From the NCBI GenBank assembly GCA_016806145.1, contig CP063166.1:5704001-5768000 (forward strand): a stretch of 64,000 nt of DNA. The letters run 5' to 3'. A program made the position numbers and the translations under genes. Under the pieces are notes generated by a model. The model saw nothing but the letters and a program-made list of their open reading frames with translations, did no database searches and was not told the origin of the DNA. The stretch comes from Variovorax paradoxus. Lineage in GTDB: Bacteria > Pseudomonadota > Gammaproteobacteria > Burkholderiales > Burkholderiaceae_C. This document shows positions 1 through 8,607 of this stretch, in pieces (position 1 is the stretch's first letter; every line of letters starts with the position of its first letter).

Positions 1-19
1 AGAAGGGACCGCGCCCGCC

Positions 20-481
<462 letters not shown>

Positions 482-575
482 GCGCCGCACTCTAGCGGCA
501 AGGCCGCGACCGTGGGTGTCGGCACCGCGACAAGGAGGCTCAGGGAATACCTGGGGCGCACAGGCACGCGGCGGC

Positions 576-1196
576 TCAGCTGTCGAGCCATTCGCAGATC
601 GGCTGCCACTGCTCGAGGTCGCGCTGCACCCGCCCCGGCGCGATGTCGAATACGGTGAGTCCGCGCGCCGCAAGCTGCACGTAGTTCTGCGTGTCGCGCA
701 GTTCGCCGACCACCGGCACGCCCAGTCCCGCGATGAATTCGTTGAGCCGGTCGGCCGCCAGCGTGCGGGCGTTGACGCGCATGCCGACCAGGCCGATCTG
801 CGTCTTCTCGGCGCGGCGCTGCTCGAGCAGCCGATCGATGAATTCGCGCGTGGCGTAGATGTCGAAGATGCTCGGCTGCAGCGGCACGATGAGCTTGTCG
901 GCCAGCCCGATCACGTCCTTGAAGCGCCAGCCGTGCAGGCCGGCCGGGGTGTCGAGCACCGCGTGGGTGGTGCCGCGCGGCGGGCGCACCACGCTGTTGT
1001 CCTCGGTGGCCTCCCAGGTCGAGATCGGCCGCGCCTGCGGCGGGCGCAGGCCGAGCCAGAGCCGGGAGGACTGCTGGCGATCCACGTCGCCGAGCATCAC
1101 GGCGTGGCCGCGGCTTGCAAAGTAGCCCGCGATGTTCGTCGCGAGCGTGGATTTGCCAACGCCACCCTTGGGATTGGCGACCAGAACCACCGGCAT
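576..1196 (-). CDS. ParA/MinD-family P-loop ATPase, orphan
   Basis: A 206-residue deviant-Walker-A ATPase. The KGGVGKST P-loop is at residues 10-17, preceded by the usual hydrophobic strand (VVLVAN). A consensus GGAGGA ribosome site lies 7-8 bases before the ATG at 1196, so this start is preferred over the upstream one that adds 17 residues. There is no ParB or parS-like gene beside it, and chromosomal ParA proteins are normally longer. This is therefore probably one of the orphan ParA-like ATPases that position protein cargo (chemosensory arrays, carboxysome-like bodies and so on), although the cargo here is unknown. It is divergent from the Kef pair across 79 bp. Confidence 0.85.
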   Translation of the reverse strand: MPVVLVANPKGGVGKSTLATNIAGYFASRGHAVMLGDVDRQQSSRLWLGLRPPQARPISTWEATEDNSVVRPPRGTTHAVLDTPAGLHGWRFKDVIGLADKLIVPLQPSIFDIYATREFIDRLLEQRRAEKTQIGLVGMRVNARTLAADRLNEFIAGLGVPVVGELRDTQNYVQLAARGLTVFDIAPGRVQRDLEQWQPICEWLDS

Positions 1197-1275
1197 GGAA
1201 ATCTCCTCCAGAAGGGACAGCCCGCCATGGTAGTGGCTGGCGCCCAAAATCCCGGGACTGCGCTATGTTCGCGGG

Positions 1276-1992
1276 ATGACGACAACAACATCCACGGGAA
1301 CCCCTCAAGGCGGAGGCACCTACGTGCTCGCCGCCCATCCGCACTGGCGCGATTCGCGCGTGAACCGCCGGCTGCTGGCCGCGGCGCGCGCGGTGCCGGG
1401 CGTCGATGTCAACGACCTCTACGGCACTTATCCCGACTACGCGATCGACGTCGAGGCCGAGCAGCGGCGCCTCGAACGCGCCCAGCTGGTGGTGCTGCTG
1501 CATCCGATCCAGTGGTATTCGATGCCGGCGCTGCAGAAGCTCTGGGTCGACGAGGTGCTGGCCTACGGCTGGGCCTACGGGCCCGAGGGCATCGCGCTGC
1601 AGGGCAAGGACCTGTGGCTGGTCGCCACCACCGGCAGCCCCGAGAGCAGCTACCACCCGCAGGGCTACCACCGCTATTTCTTCGACGCCTTCCTGCCGCC
1701 CTACGAGCAGACCGCCGCGCTGTGCGGCATGCGCTTCCTGCCGCCGCTGATCTTCCACGGCGCGCGCAGCGCCCCCGAGGCCGAAGTGGCCGCGCACGTG
1801 GAGGTCTTCGCCCAGCGCCTGGGCAGCTACCCCGACTGGCCCGAGATGGACGAGATCGACGCCTGCGTGGCCTGCCCGGTGCCCGAGAGCGACCGACCGG
1901 CCGAATCGGACGACATCGGCAAGGTGGTCGAGCGGGTGTTCCAGACCACCATGCGCCGCGGGCTGGCCGCCACGACCGACGGGAGCGCCTGA
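1276..1992 (+). CDS. kefF: KefF-like NAD(P)H quinone oxidoreductase, ancillary subunit of potassium efflux
   Basis: A 238-residue flavodoxin-like FMN quinone reductase of the KefF/KefG type. The flavodoxin-fold N-terminus reads VLAAHPHWRDSRVN, and the family's PIQWYSMPALQKLW and TTGSPESSYHPQGYH segments follow. KefF binds the C-terminal region of KefC, is needed for full activity of that antiporter, and also reduces electrophilic quinones. Its stop codon directly abuts the start of the antiporter gene, with no intervening base, so the two are translationally coupled. This supports the partner assignment. Whether it is closer to KefF or KefG cannot be decided by eye. Confidence 0.85.
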   Translation: MTTTTSTGTPQGGGTYVLAAHPHWRDSRVNRRLLAAARAVPGVDVNDLYGTYPDYAIDVEAEQRRLERAQLVVLLHPIQWYSMPALQKLWVDEVLAYGWAYGPEGIALQGKDLWLVATTGSPESSYHPQGYHRYFFDAFLPPYEQTAALCGMRFLPPLIFHGARSAPEAEVAAHVEVFAQRLGSYPDWPEMDEIDACVACPVPESDRPAESDDIGKVVERVFQTTMRRGLAATTDGSA

Positions 1993-3843
1993 ATGGAGCA
2001 CGCGCCCGCCTGGCTGACCAACAGCCTGATCTACCTGAGCGCCGCCGTGCTGGTGGTGCCGCTGTCCAAGGCCCTGGGCCTCGGTTCCATCATCGGCTAC
2101 CTGGTGGCCGGCATCGCCATCGGCCCCTGGGGCCTGGGACTGGTGTCGCGCGTGGAGGACGTGCTGCACTTCGCCGAATTCGGCGTGGTGCTGATGCTGT
2201 TCCTGGTCGGCCTCGAGCTCGAGCCCAAGCGGCTGTGGAACCTGCGCCGGCCGATCTTCGGCTGGGGCACGGCCCAGGTGCTCAGTTGCGCCGCCGTGCT
2301 GTTCGCCATCGGCTGCGCGGTCGGCGCGCCGTGGCGCGTGTCACTGGTGGCGGCGCTGGGGCTGGCGCTGTCGTCGACCGCGATCGCGCTGCAGGTGTTC
2401 GGCGAACGCAACCTGCTGCGCACGCCGAGCGGACAGGCCGGCTTCTCGATCCTGCTGTTCCAGGACGTGGCGGCGATCCCGATCCTCGCCATCCTGCCGC
2501 TGCTGGCCGGCGCCACCGCGGCCGAGCAGTCGATGAGCGGCCTCGACCGCCTGCTCGAGGGCCTGAAGATCTTCGGCGTGATCGGCGGCATCGTGCTCGG
2601 CGGCCGGCTCGCGCTGCGCCCGATCCTGCGTTGGATCGCGCGCAGCGACACGCCCGAGATCTTCACCGCCGCCGCGCTGCTGCTGGTGGTGGCGATCGCG
2701 GCGCTGATGCAGTTCGTCGGCCTGTCGATGGCGCTGGGCGCCTTCCTCGCGGGCGTGCTGCTGGCCGAGAGCGAATACCGGCGCGAGCTCGAGACCGACA
2801 TCGAGCCCTTCAAGGGCCTGTTGCTCGGCCTGTTCTTCATCGCCGTGGGCATGACGATCGACTTCGGCGTGCTGTTCGCGAGCCCCTGGATCATGGCGAT
2901 GCTGGTGGTCGGCTTCATGGCCATCAAGCTGGCGGTGATCTACGCGCTGGCCAAGGCGATGGGGCTGGCCTATCAGGAACGCCCGGTGTTCACGCTGCTG
3001 CTGGCGCAGGGCGGCGAGTTCGCCTTCGTGGTGTTCCAGTCGGCCGGGCCCGACGTGCTGCCGCCGCAGATCACCTCGCTCCTGATCGGCGCGGTCGCGC
3101 TGTCGATGCTGCTGTCGCCGCTGCTGCTGGTGCTGATCGACCGCTACCTGCTGCCGCGCTACAGCAACATCGGCGGGCCGCAGCTCGAGGAGATCTCGGA
3201 GCAGCAGGACGCCAAGGTGCTGATCTGCGGCTTCGGCCGCTACGGCCAGATCGTGGGCCGCATGCTGATGTCGCAGGGGCTGCGCGTGACGGTGCTCGAC
3301 CACGATGCCGACAACGTCGAGGGCCTGCGCGAGTTCGGCTTCCGGGTGTTCTACGGCGACGCCACGCGCCTCGACCTGCTGCGCACCGCGGGCGCCGGCA
3401 CGGCCAAGGCAGTGGTGGTGGCGGTCGACGACATCGAGCAGTCGCTCGAGATCGTCGACCTGTTCCGCGAGAACTTCCCGCAGGCGCAGATCATCGCGCG
3501 GGCACGCAACGTGAGCCACCTGTTCCAGCTGCGCGACCGCGGCGTGACGCTGGTCGAGCGCGAGGTCTTCGAGTCGTCGCTGCGCAGCGCGCGCTCGGTG
3601 CTCGAGGTGCTCGGCTGGCCCGCGCACGAGGCGCGCGAATCGAGCATGCGCTTCCGCGAGCGCAACCTCAAGCTCACCGACGACATCTACCCGCACTACA
3701 AGGACCGCGCCAAGCTGATCGCGGTCAACAAGGCGGGCCGCCAGCAGTTCGAGGAACAGATGGCGCGCGAGCGCGAGGAGCGCAAGCGGCGCGCCGGGCG
3801 CGACTGGGACCGGCAGGAAGAGGACGAGGAGCGGGTGCCTTAG
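1993..3843 (+). CDS. kefC: Glutathione-regulated potassium-efflux antiporter (KefC/KefB type)
   Basis: A 616-residue inner-membrane K+/H+ antiporter of the CPA2 family. Residues 1-395 form the multi-helix transport domain, with the conserved ion-binding Asp at about 158 in the LLFQD motif. Residues from about 408 form an RCK/TrkA-N domain with the CGFGRYGQ Rossmann signature. A charged Arg/Glu-rich tail follows. In the family, glutathione keeps the channel closed and glutathione adducts open it, acidifying the cytoplasm to protect against electrophiles. Its TAG stop overlaps the TAA stop of the convergent M14 gene by two bases, leaving no room for a terminator between them. Confidence 0.92.
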   Translation: MEHAPAWLTNSLIYLSAAVLVVPLSKALGLGSIIGYLVAGIAIGPWGLGLVSRVEDVLHFAEFGVVLMLFLVGLELEPKRLWNLRRPIFGWGTAQVLSCAAVLFAIGCAVGAPWRVSLVAALGLALSSTAIALQVFGERNLLRTPSGQAGFSILLFQDVAAIPILAILPLLAGATAAEQSMSGLDRLLEGLKIFGVIGGIVLGGRLALRPILRWIARSDTPEIFTAAALLLVVAIAALMQFVGLSMALGAFLAGVLLAESEYRRELETDIEPFKGLLLGLFFIAVGMTIDFGVLFASPWIMAMLVVGFMAIKLAVIYALAKAMGLAYQERPVFTLLLAQGGEFAFVVFQSAGPDVLPPQITSLLIGAVALSMLLSPLLLVLIDRYLLPRYSNIGGPQLEEISEQQDAKVLICGFGRYGQIVGRMLMSQGLRVTVLDHDADNVEGLREFGFRVFYGDATRLDLLRTAGAGTAKAVVVAVDDIEQSLEIVDLFRENFPQAQIIARARNVSHLFQLRDRGVTLVEREVFESSLRSARSVLEVLGWPAHEARESSMRFRERNLKLTDDIYPHYKDRAKLIAVNKAGRQQFEEQMAREREERKRRAGRDWDRQEEDEERVP

Positions 3844-4790
3844 ACCGGCACCGTGAGATACACGCCCTCGCGCCCCACCAGCGCCGCGCGCGTGGGCATG
3901 AAGACCGTGCAGCCGTCGCAGGGCGAACGGATCTCCTGCCCCGCGTCGACCGCGAGCAGCTCGCCGCGGTCGAAGGTCTCGAAGCCCAGCAGCGGCCGCA
4001 CGAAGGCGAAGCTCTCGGTCTTCACCATGTGCACCTCGAGCAGGCGGAAGCGGCGCGCGGGCGCGGCGGGCGCCTGCGCGGCCACCGGATCGACCAGCCC
4101 GAGCTGCGCGAGAAAACGCTGCGTCACGTCGACCGCGAGCTCGGCCGCCGACCGGCTGAAGTGCTGGCCGCACTCCACCACGACCGCCGCGCCCTGGCCC
4201 TCGGCCGCGCCGTGGCGGCCGTAGCCGATCACGCCGGTGCCGGGCGCCGCGCCCGCGGGCATCACCAGGTGCACCAGCGGCACGCCCACGGCCAGCGCCA
4301 GCCGCGCATTGCGCTCGAGTTCCGGATAGACCCAGAAGGGCTGCACCGGCGCGCGCGTCGAATGGATGTCGAGCACGCAGTCGGCCGCGTCGAGCACGGG
4401 CCGCAGCTCGCGCGCGCGGCGCAGCTCGGGGCTTTGCTCGTTGCCGTCGAGCAGCGCCGGCGTCCAGATGCGGTTGAGGTTGTGCACCAGCTGGCGGTTC
4501 TCGTAGGGCCGCTCGATGTCGAAGGCCTCGTAGGCCTCGACGTTGGCGAAGCTCACGGTCAGCGTGCCGATCTTCGGGCGCACGCCGCGGTCGAGCAGGT
4601 CGGTGGCCGCCACCATGCCGCAGATCTCGTTGCCGTGCGTCAGCGCATTGACCAGCACATGCGGCCCGGGCCGGCCCGATTCGAAACGATGCACGTAGTC
4701 GATGCCGGTATTGCCCGCGCGGTAGGCCGAGAGGTCGCGCGGCAGCACCTCGAGCGGCGCGGTATCGGGAGTGAACGAGGAGGTGGTCAT
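3840..4790 (-). CDS. M14-family succinylglutamate desuccinylase/aspartoacylase-like deacylase
   Basis: A 316-residue zinc amidohydrolase of the M14 AstE/aspartoacylase type. The predicted zinc ligands are His52 and Glu55 (THGNE) and His143 (DIHST). The VECGQH segment carries the probable catalytic Glu. Such enzymes remove an N-acyl group from an amino acid. Its ATG overlaps the stop of the Bug receptor gene (ATGA), so receptor and deacylase form one operon. The inference is uptake and deacylation of an N-acylated amino acid or similar acid. The convergent kefC gene overlaps its stop codon. Confidence 0.85.
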   Translation of the reverse strand: MTTSSFTPDTAPLEVLPRDLSAYRAGNTGIDYVHRFESGRPGPHVLVNALTHGNEICGMVAATDLLDRGVRPKIGTLTVSFANVEAYEAFDIERPYENRQLVHNLNRIWTPALLDGNEQSPELRRARELRPVLDAADCVLDIHSTRAPVQPFWVYPELERNARLALAVGVPLVHLVMPAGAAPGTGVIGYGRHGAAEGQGAAVVVECGQHFSRSAAELAVDVTQRFLAQLGLVDPVAAQAPAAPARRFRLLEVHMVKTESFAFVRPLLGFETFDRGELLAVDAGQEIRSPCDGCTVFMPTRAALVGREGVYLTVPV

Positions 4791-5782
4791 TCGCCGCGGA
4801 TCCCCGCGCGCTTCACCATCTCGCCGTACAGCGCGAGGCGCTCCGACATCATGGCCGTGAACTGCGCGGGCGACTGCTGCTCGGGCGTGAGCGAACCGCG
4901 CGACTCCAGCGCCTCGACCATGGACGGCTGGTCGGCCACCGAGCGCACGGCCTTGTGCAAGGTGGCGATCACGTCGCCCGGCGTCTTCGCGGGCGCGGCC
5001 AGGCCGATCCACGAGGTGGTGTTGAGCACCGGGTAGCCGAGCTCCGCGAAGGTCGGCACGTCGGGCAGCGCCGCGACGCGCGCCGGCGCGGCCACCGCGA
5101 GCGCGCGCAGCTTGCCGGCCTGGATGTGCGGCAGGAAGGGCGCGAGGTTGTCGAGGCCGAACTGCACCTCGTTCGAGATCAGCGCCGTGACCAGCGGGCC
5201 GCCGCCGCGGTAGGGCACGTGCGTGGCATTGAGCTGCAGCTGCGACTTCATCAGCTCGACGTTGAGCTGGCCCATGCTGCCCGGTCCGGCGCTGCAGAAA
5301 TTGAGCTCGCCGGGGCGGGCCTTCACGAGCGCGACGAATTCCTTGAAGTTCTTCGCGGGCACGGCCGGGTTCACCAGCAGCACGTTGATCGAGCGCGCGA
5401 GCTGGCTGATGGAGGCGAAGTCCTTGATCGGGTCGTAGCCGGGGTTGGCCTGCGTGAGCGGATTCGCGAGGTGCGAGCTCTGCGACGAGACCACCAGCGT
5501 GTAGCCGTCGGGCTTGGCGCGCGCCACCTGCGCGCTGGCGATCGAGCCGCCCGCGCCGCCACGGTTGTCGATCACCACCGGCGCGCCCAGCGCCTTGGCG
5601 AGCGGATCGGCATAGAGCCGCGCGATCAGGTCCACCGAGCCGCCGGCCGGGAACGGCACGACCAGCGTGACCGGCCGCGACGGATAGGCCTGCGCATGTG
5701 CCGCGAGCGGCAGCGCGGCCACGAGGCCCGCGCCCAGGAAGGTGCGGCGGCGCAGCGCGGGAGCGGAAAGGGGGAAGGTCAT
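4787..5782 (-). CDS. Bug/TctC-family periplasmic solute-binding receptor
   Basis: A 331-residue tripartite-tricarboxylate-transporter receptor. The N-terminus carries a basic RRRTFLG stretch followed by a hydrophobic segment ending AAHAQA, which fits a Sec or Tat signal peptide. The family signature (YPSRPVTLVVPFPAGGSVD) begins right after the cleavage site. Bug proteins bind carboxylates or amides in the periplasm. No TctA/TctB membrane partners are nearby, which is usual for this expanded family. It is the first gene of the operon with the M14 deacylase and is divergent from the RpiR regulator, so its ligand is probably the deacylase substrate. Confidence 0.93.
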   Translation of the reverse strand: MTFPLSAPALRRRTFLGAGLVAALPLAAHAQAYPSRPVTLVVPFPAGGSVDLIARLYADPLAKALGAPVVIDNRGGAGGSIASAQVARAKPDGYTLVVSSQSSHLANPLTQANPGYDPIKDFASISQLARSINVLLVNPAVPAKNFKEFVALVKARPGELNFCSAGPGSMGQLNVELMKSQLQLNATHVPYRGGGPLVTALISNEVQFGLDNLAPFLPHIQAGKLRALAVAAPARVAALPDVPTFAELGYPVLNTTSWIGLAAPAKTPGDVIATLHKAVRSVADQPSMVEALESRGSLTPEQQSPAQFTAMMSERLALYGEMVKRAGIRGE

Positions 5783-5831
5783 GGGGACGTCCTGGAATCG
5801 GAAGGGTGGCGCTTGAAATGTGCGCGTATTC

Positions 5832-5870
5832 TTGCAAGGTCGTCATATTTTTGCAATAACCATTGCAAAA
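5832..5870. promoter_or_regulatory. Palindromic operator candidate for the RpiR regulator
   Basis: The 133-bp gap between the divergent Bug receptor and rpiR genes contains three TTGCAA hexamers, at 5832, 5851 and 5863. The last two form a perfect inverted repeat at 5849-5870 with 9-base arms (TTTTGCAAT and ATTGCAAAA) and a 4-base spacer. RpiR-family proteins bind dyad operators next to their own gene, so this is the likely site controlling both directions. No other protein is an obvious candidate. Confidence 0.65.
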
Positions 5871-5915
5871 TCGAAGCCCATCGCGATCCCCGCGAAGGCA
5901 GAATGCCCGGCGACC

Positions 5916-6803
5916 ATGAACCTCAACCAACGCATCTCGGGCTACGGCCGCAAGCTCACCAAGAGCGAGCAGCGCCTGATCGAGGAACTGCAGACGCGCT
6001 ATCCCCAGGGCCTGCTCGAATCTGCAACGAGCCTTGCAAAGAAGGTGGGCACCAGCGCTTCGACCGTGGTGCGGCTGCTCGCCAAGCTCGGCTATCCCAG
6101 CTATGCGGAAGCACAGCTCGAGGCGCGCTCGGAGGTCACGGCGCGGCTGGCCTCGCCCGCCACGCGCGCCGATGCCGTGATCGTCGACGACGCCTCGGTG
6201 CGCACCTGCCTGGCCAATGCGCTGCTGCACGACCAGCACAACCTGAGCTCGACCTTCGCGGCCATCGATCCCGTGGCCTTCGAGGCCGCCGTGCGGCTGC
6301 TGGTGCAGCGCAAGGCGCGCGTGCACGTGCTGGGCCACCGGCATGCGGCCGCCATCGCGGGCCATCTCGCGCTGCACCTGAACCTGTGCCTGCCCGAGGT
6401 GCGGCCGCTGGCCGGCACGGCCGCGCTGCCGCTCGAGGACCAGCTGCTGTGGATCGGCGAGAACGACGTGCTGCTGGCCGTCACCTTCCGGCGCCACTCG
6501 CTGGCCACCGCGCGCGCGGCGGCCTACTTCCGCGAACGCGGCGCGAAGGTGATCGTGATCACCGACAGCCCCTCGGCGGCCGCGGCCGCCTCGGCCGACC
6601 ACCTGATGCTGGTGCGCACCTCGAGCGCCTCGCCCTTCGATTCCTACACGGCCGCCTTCTCGCTCGGCAATGCGCTGGTCACCGCGGTCGTGCAGCGGCG
6701 CAGGAAGGAACTGGGCGCCGCGCTCGAACGCGGCGACGCCCTGTGGGAACAGCACTGGAACGACGCCGCCGCGCCGGCGGGCCCGGCGCGCAAGGCGGGC
6801 TGA
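5916..6803 (+). CDS. MurR/RpiR-family transcriptional regulator
   Basis: A 295-residue regulator with an N-terminal HTH_6 domain (residues about 1-75; ATSLAKKVGTSASTVVRLLAK is the helix-turn-helix region) and a SIS domain (about 115-250). The SIS domain normally binds phosphosugars or similar small acids. The ATG at 5916 is chosen because the HTH domain starts there; the frame extends 32 codons upstream, but those codons cover the TTGCAA operator. It is divergent from the Bug receptor/M14 deacylase operon, which it probably controls. It is convergent with the amidohydrolase gene with no intervening bases. Confidence 0.88.
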   Translation: MNLNQRISGYGRKLTKSEQRLIEELQTRYPQGLLESATSLAKKVGTSASTVVRLLAKLGYPSYAEAQLEARSEVTARLASPATRADAVIVDDASVRTCLANALLHDQHNLSSTFAAIDPVAFEAAVRLLVQRKARVHVLGHRHAAAIAGHLALHLNLCLPEVRPLAGTAALPLEDQLLWIGENDVLLAVTFRRHSLATARAAAYFRERGAKVIVITDSPSAAAAASADHLMLVRTSSASPFDSYTAAFSLGNALVTAVVQRRRKELGAALERGDALWEQHWNDAAAPAGPARKAG

Positions 6804-7682
6804 TCAGGCCGCGGCGGCGGTCTCGAGCCGCAGCAGCCTCACCGCGTTGCCCTTCAGGATGCCGGGCATCACCTCGGGCTTGAAGCCCGCGACTTCGAAG
6901 TCCTTCATCCAGCGCTCGGGCGTGATCAGCGGGTAGTCGCTGCCGAACAGCACGCGGTCCTTCAGCAGCGTGTTGGCGTACTGCACCAGCTGCTTCGGAA
7001 AGTACTTGGGACTCCAGCCCGAGAGGTCGATCCAGACGTTGGGCTTGTGCGTGGCCACGCTCAGCGCCTCGTCCTGCCAGGGGAAGCTGGGGTGGGCCAT
7101 CACGATCTGCATGTCGGGGAAATCGATCGCCACGTCGTCCAGGTGCATCGGGTTGCTGTACTCGAGCCGCAGGCCGCCGCCGCAGCGCATGCCCGAGCCG
7201 ATGCCGCTGTGGCCGGTGTGGAAGATCGCGGGCATGCCGTACTCGGCGATCACCTCGTAGATCGGCCAGGCCATGCGGTCGTAGGGATGGAAGGCCTGCA
7301 CCGTCGGGTGGAACTTGAAGCCCTTGACGCCGTGCTCCTCGATCAGCCGCCGCGCCTCGCGCGCGCCCATCTTTCCCTTGTGCGGATCGATGCTCGCGAA
7401 GGCGATCATCATGTCGGCGTTCTTCTGCGCCGCCTCGGCGATCTCCTCGTTCGGGATGCGCCGCCGGCCCATGTTCGACTCGGCGTCGACCATGAACATC
7501 ACCAGCCCCAGCTTGCGCTCGCGGTAGTAGGCCACCGTCTCCTCGATCGTCGGGCGGCGGTTCGAGCCGAAGTACTTGTCGGCCGCGCGGTCGTACTCCT
7601 CGCCGTAGTTGTCGAACGGGTTCCAGCAGCTCACCTCGGCATGGGTGTGGATATCGATCGCGATCAGGTTCTGGTGGTCCAC
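6804..7682 (-). CDS. Amidohydrolase, ACMSD-like subfamily
   Basis: A 292-residue TIM-barrel metal-dependent hydrolase of the amidohydrolase_2 group, which contains decarboxylases and hydrolases acting on aromatic acids. The first metal motif HTH is at residues 12-14, AIFHTGHSG and MAHPSFP carry later His ligands, and FGSDYP carries the conserved metal-binding Asp near the C-terminus. Length and motif order are normal. It is divergent from the crotonase/ligase cluster across 103 bp, suggesting a role in the same catabolic pathway. The substrate cannot be read from sequence; a decarboxylase or lactone/amide hydrolase role is equally possible. Confidence 0.85.
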   Translation of the reverse strand: MDHQNLIAIDIHTHAEVSCWNPFDNYGEEYDRAADKYFGSNRRPTIEETVAYYRERKLGLVMFMVDAESNMGRRRIPNEEIAEAAQKNADMMIAFASIDPHKGKMGAREARRLIEEHGVKGFKFHPTVQAFHPYDRMAWPIYEVIAEYGMPAIFHTGHSGIGSGMRCGGGLRLEYSNPMHLDDVAIDFPDMQIVMAHPSFPWQDEALSVATHKPNVWIDLSGWSPKYFPKQLVQYANTLLKDRVLFGSDYPLITPERWMKDFEVAGFKPEVMPGILKGNAVRLLRLETAAAA

Positions 7683-7741
7683 TTCATCGTCTCCTTTACG
7701 GGAAAGTCCCTAGTCCATGGCAGTATCGAATGCCTTGAATT

Positions 7742-7764
7742 GATTATTTCACATAACCATAATC
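7742..7764. promoter_or_regulatory. Inverted-repeat operator candidate between amidohydrolase and crotonase
   Basis: GATTAT (7742-7747) and ATAATC (7759-7764) form a 6-base inverted repeat with half-site starts 17 bp apart, within an AT-rich patch in otherwise GC-rich DNA. This geometry suits a MarR dimer, and a marR gene closes the downstream operon. The assignment is inference. Confidence 0.4.
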
Positions 7765-7785
7765 CGCTTCAACACCGAACGCAAC

Positions 7786-8559
7786 ATGACCTCTTCCGAC
7801 CTTCACATCGACCTGCGCGACGACGTCGCCATCATTCGCCTGACGCGCGGCGCCAAGCGCAACGCGCTGTCGGACGGCCTGATCCTCGCGCTGCGCGATG
7901 CCTTCCAGAACCTGCCCGCCAGCGTGGGCGCGGCCGTGATCGACGGCGAGGGCCCGCACTTCTGCGCCGGCCTCGACCTGAGCGAACTCAAGGAGCGCGA
8001 CGCGGGCCAGGGCCTCGCCCATTCGCGCCTGTGGCATGCCGCGCTGGAGTGCATCGAGAAGGGCCCGGTGCCGGTGATCGCCGCGCTGCACGGCGCGGTG
8101 GTCGGCGGCGGGCTCGAGCTCGCGAGCGCCTGCCACATCCGCGTGGCCGACCGCAGCACCTTCTATGCGCTGCCCGAGGGCTCGCGCGGCATCTTCGTGG
8201 GCGGCGGTGGCTCGGTGCGCATCCCCAAGCTGATCGGCGTGGCGCGCATGACCGACATGATGATGACCGGCCGCGTCTACAACGCCGAGGACGGCGAGCG
8301 CGCCAACTTCGCGCAGTACCTGGTCGACGAGGGCACGGCCTTCGACAAGGCCTTCGAGCTCGCCAAGCGCGTGGCCACCAACGCGCCGCTCACCAACTAC
8401 GCGCTGATGCACGCGCTGCCGCGCATCGCCGAGCAGCCGGCCGACCACGGCTTCTTCACCGAGGCGCTGATGTCCGGCATCGTGCAGGCCGCGCCCGAGG
8501 CGAAGCAGCGCGTGCGCGACTTCCTCGAAGGCCGCGGCGCCAAGGTCAGCAAGGGCTGA
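7786..8559 (+). CDS. Crotonase-family enoyl-CoA hydratase/isomerase
   Basis: A 257-residue crotonase-fold enzyme. The oxyanion-hole segments HFCAGLDL (about residue 64) and GAVVGGGLELA (about residue 104) are present. It lacks the features I associate with the classical Pseudomonas feruloyl-CoA hydratase/lyase, so a plain hydratase in CoA-ester side-chain degradation is more likely. It is the first gene of a codirectional set with a feruloyl-CoA-synthase-type ligase, an SDR, a Bug receptor, an acyl-CoA dehydrogenase and a MarR regulator. No clear Shine-Dalgarno is visible before the ATG. Confidence 0.85.
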   Translation: MTSSDLHIDLRDDVAIIRLTRGAKRNALSDGLILALRDAFQNLPASVGAAVIDGEGPHFCAGLDLSELKERDAGQGLAHSRLWHAALECIEKGPVPVIAALHGAVVGGGLELASACHIRVADRSTFYALPEGSRGIFVGGGGSVRIPKLIGVARMTDMMMTGRVYNAEDGERANFAQYLVDEGTAFDKAFELAKRVATNAPLTNYALMHALPRIAEQPADHGFFTEALMSGIVQAAPEAKQRVRDFLEGRGAKVSKG

Positions 8560-8607
8560 GGCCCTTCCTTCATTCATTCACCGATCCACTCACGCACGGG
8601 CGCCCCG

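Noticed and set aside
7786..8559. Feruloyl-CoA hydratase/lyase (Ech) for vanillin formation
   Set aside because: The protein is clearly crotonase-like but does not show the characteristic sequence of Ech enzymes as I know them. A dehydrogenase and SDR in the operon favour beta-oxidation.
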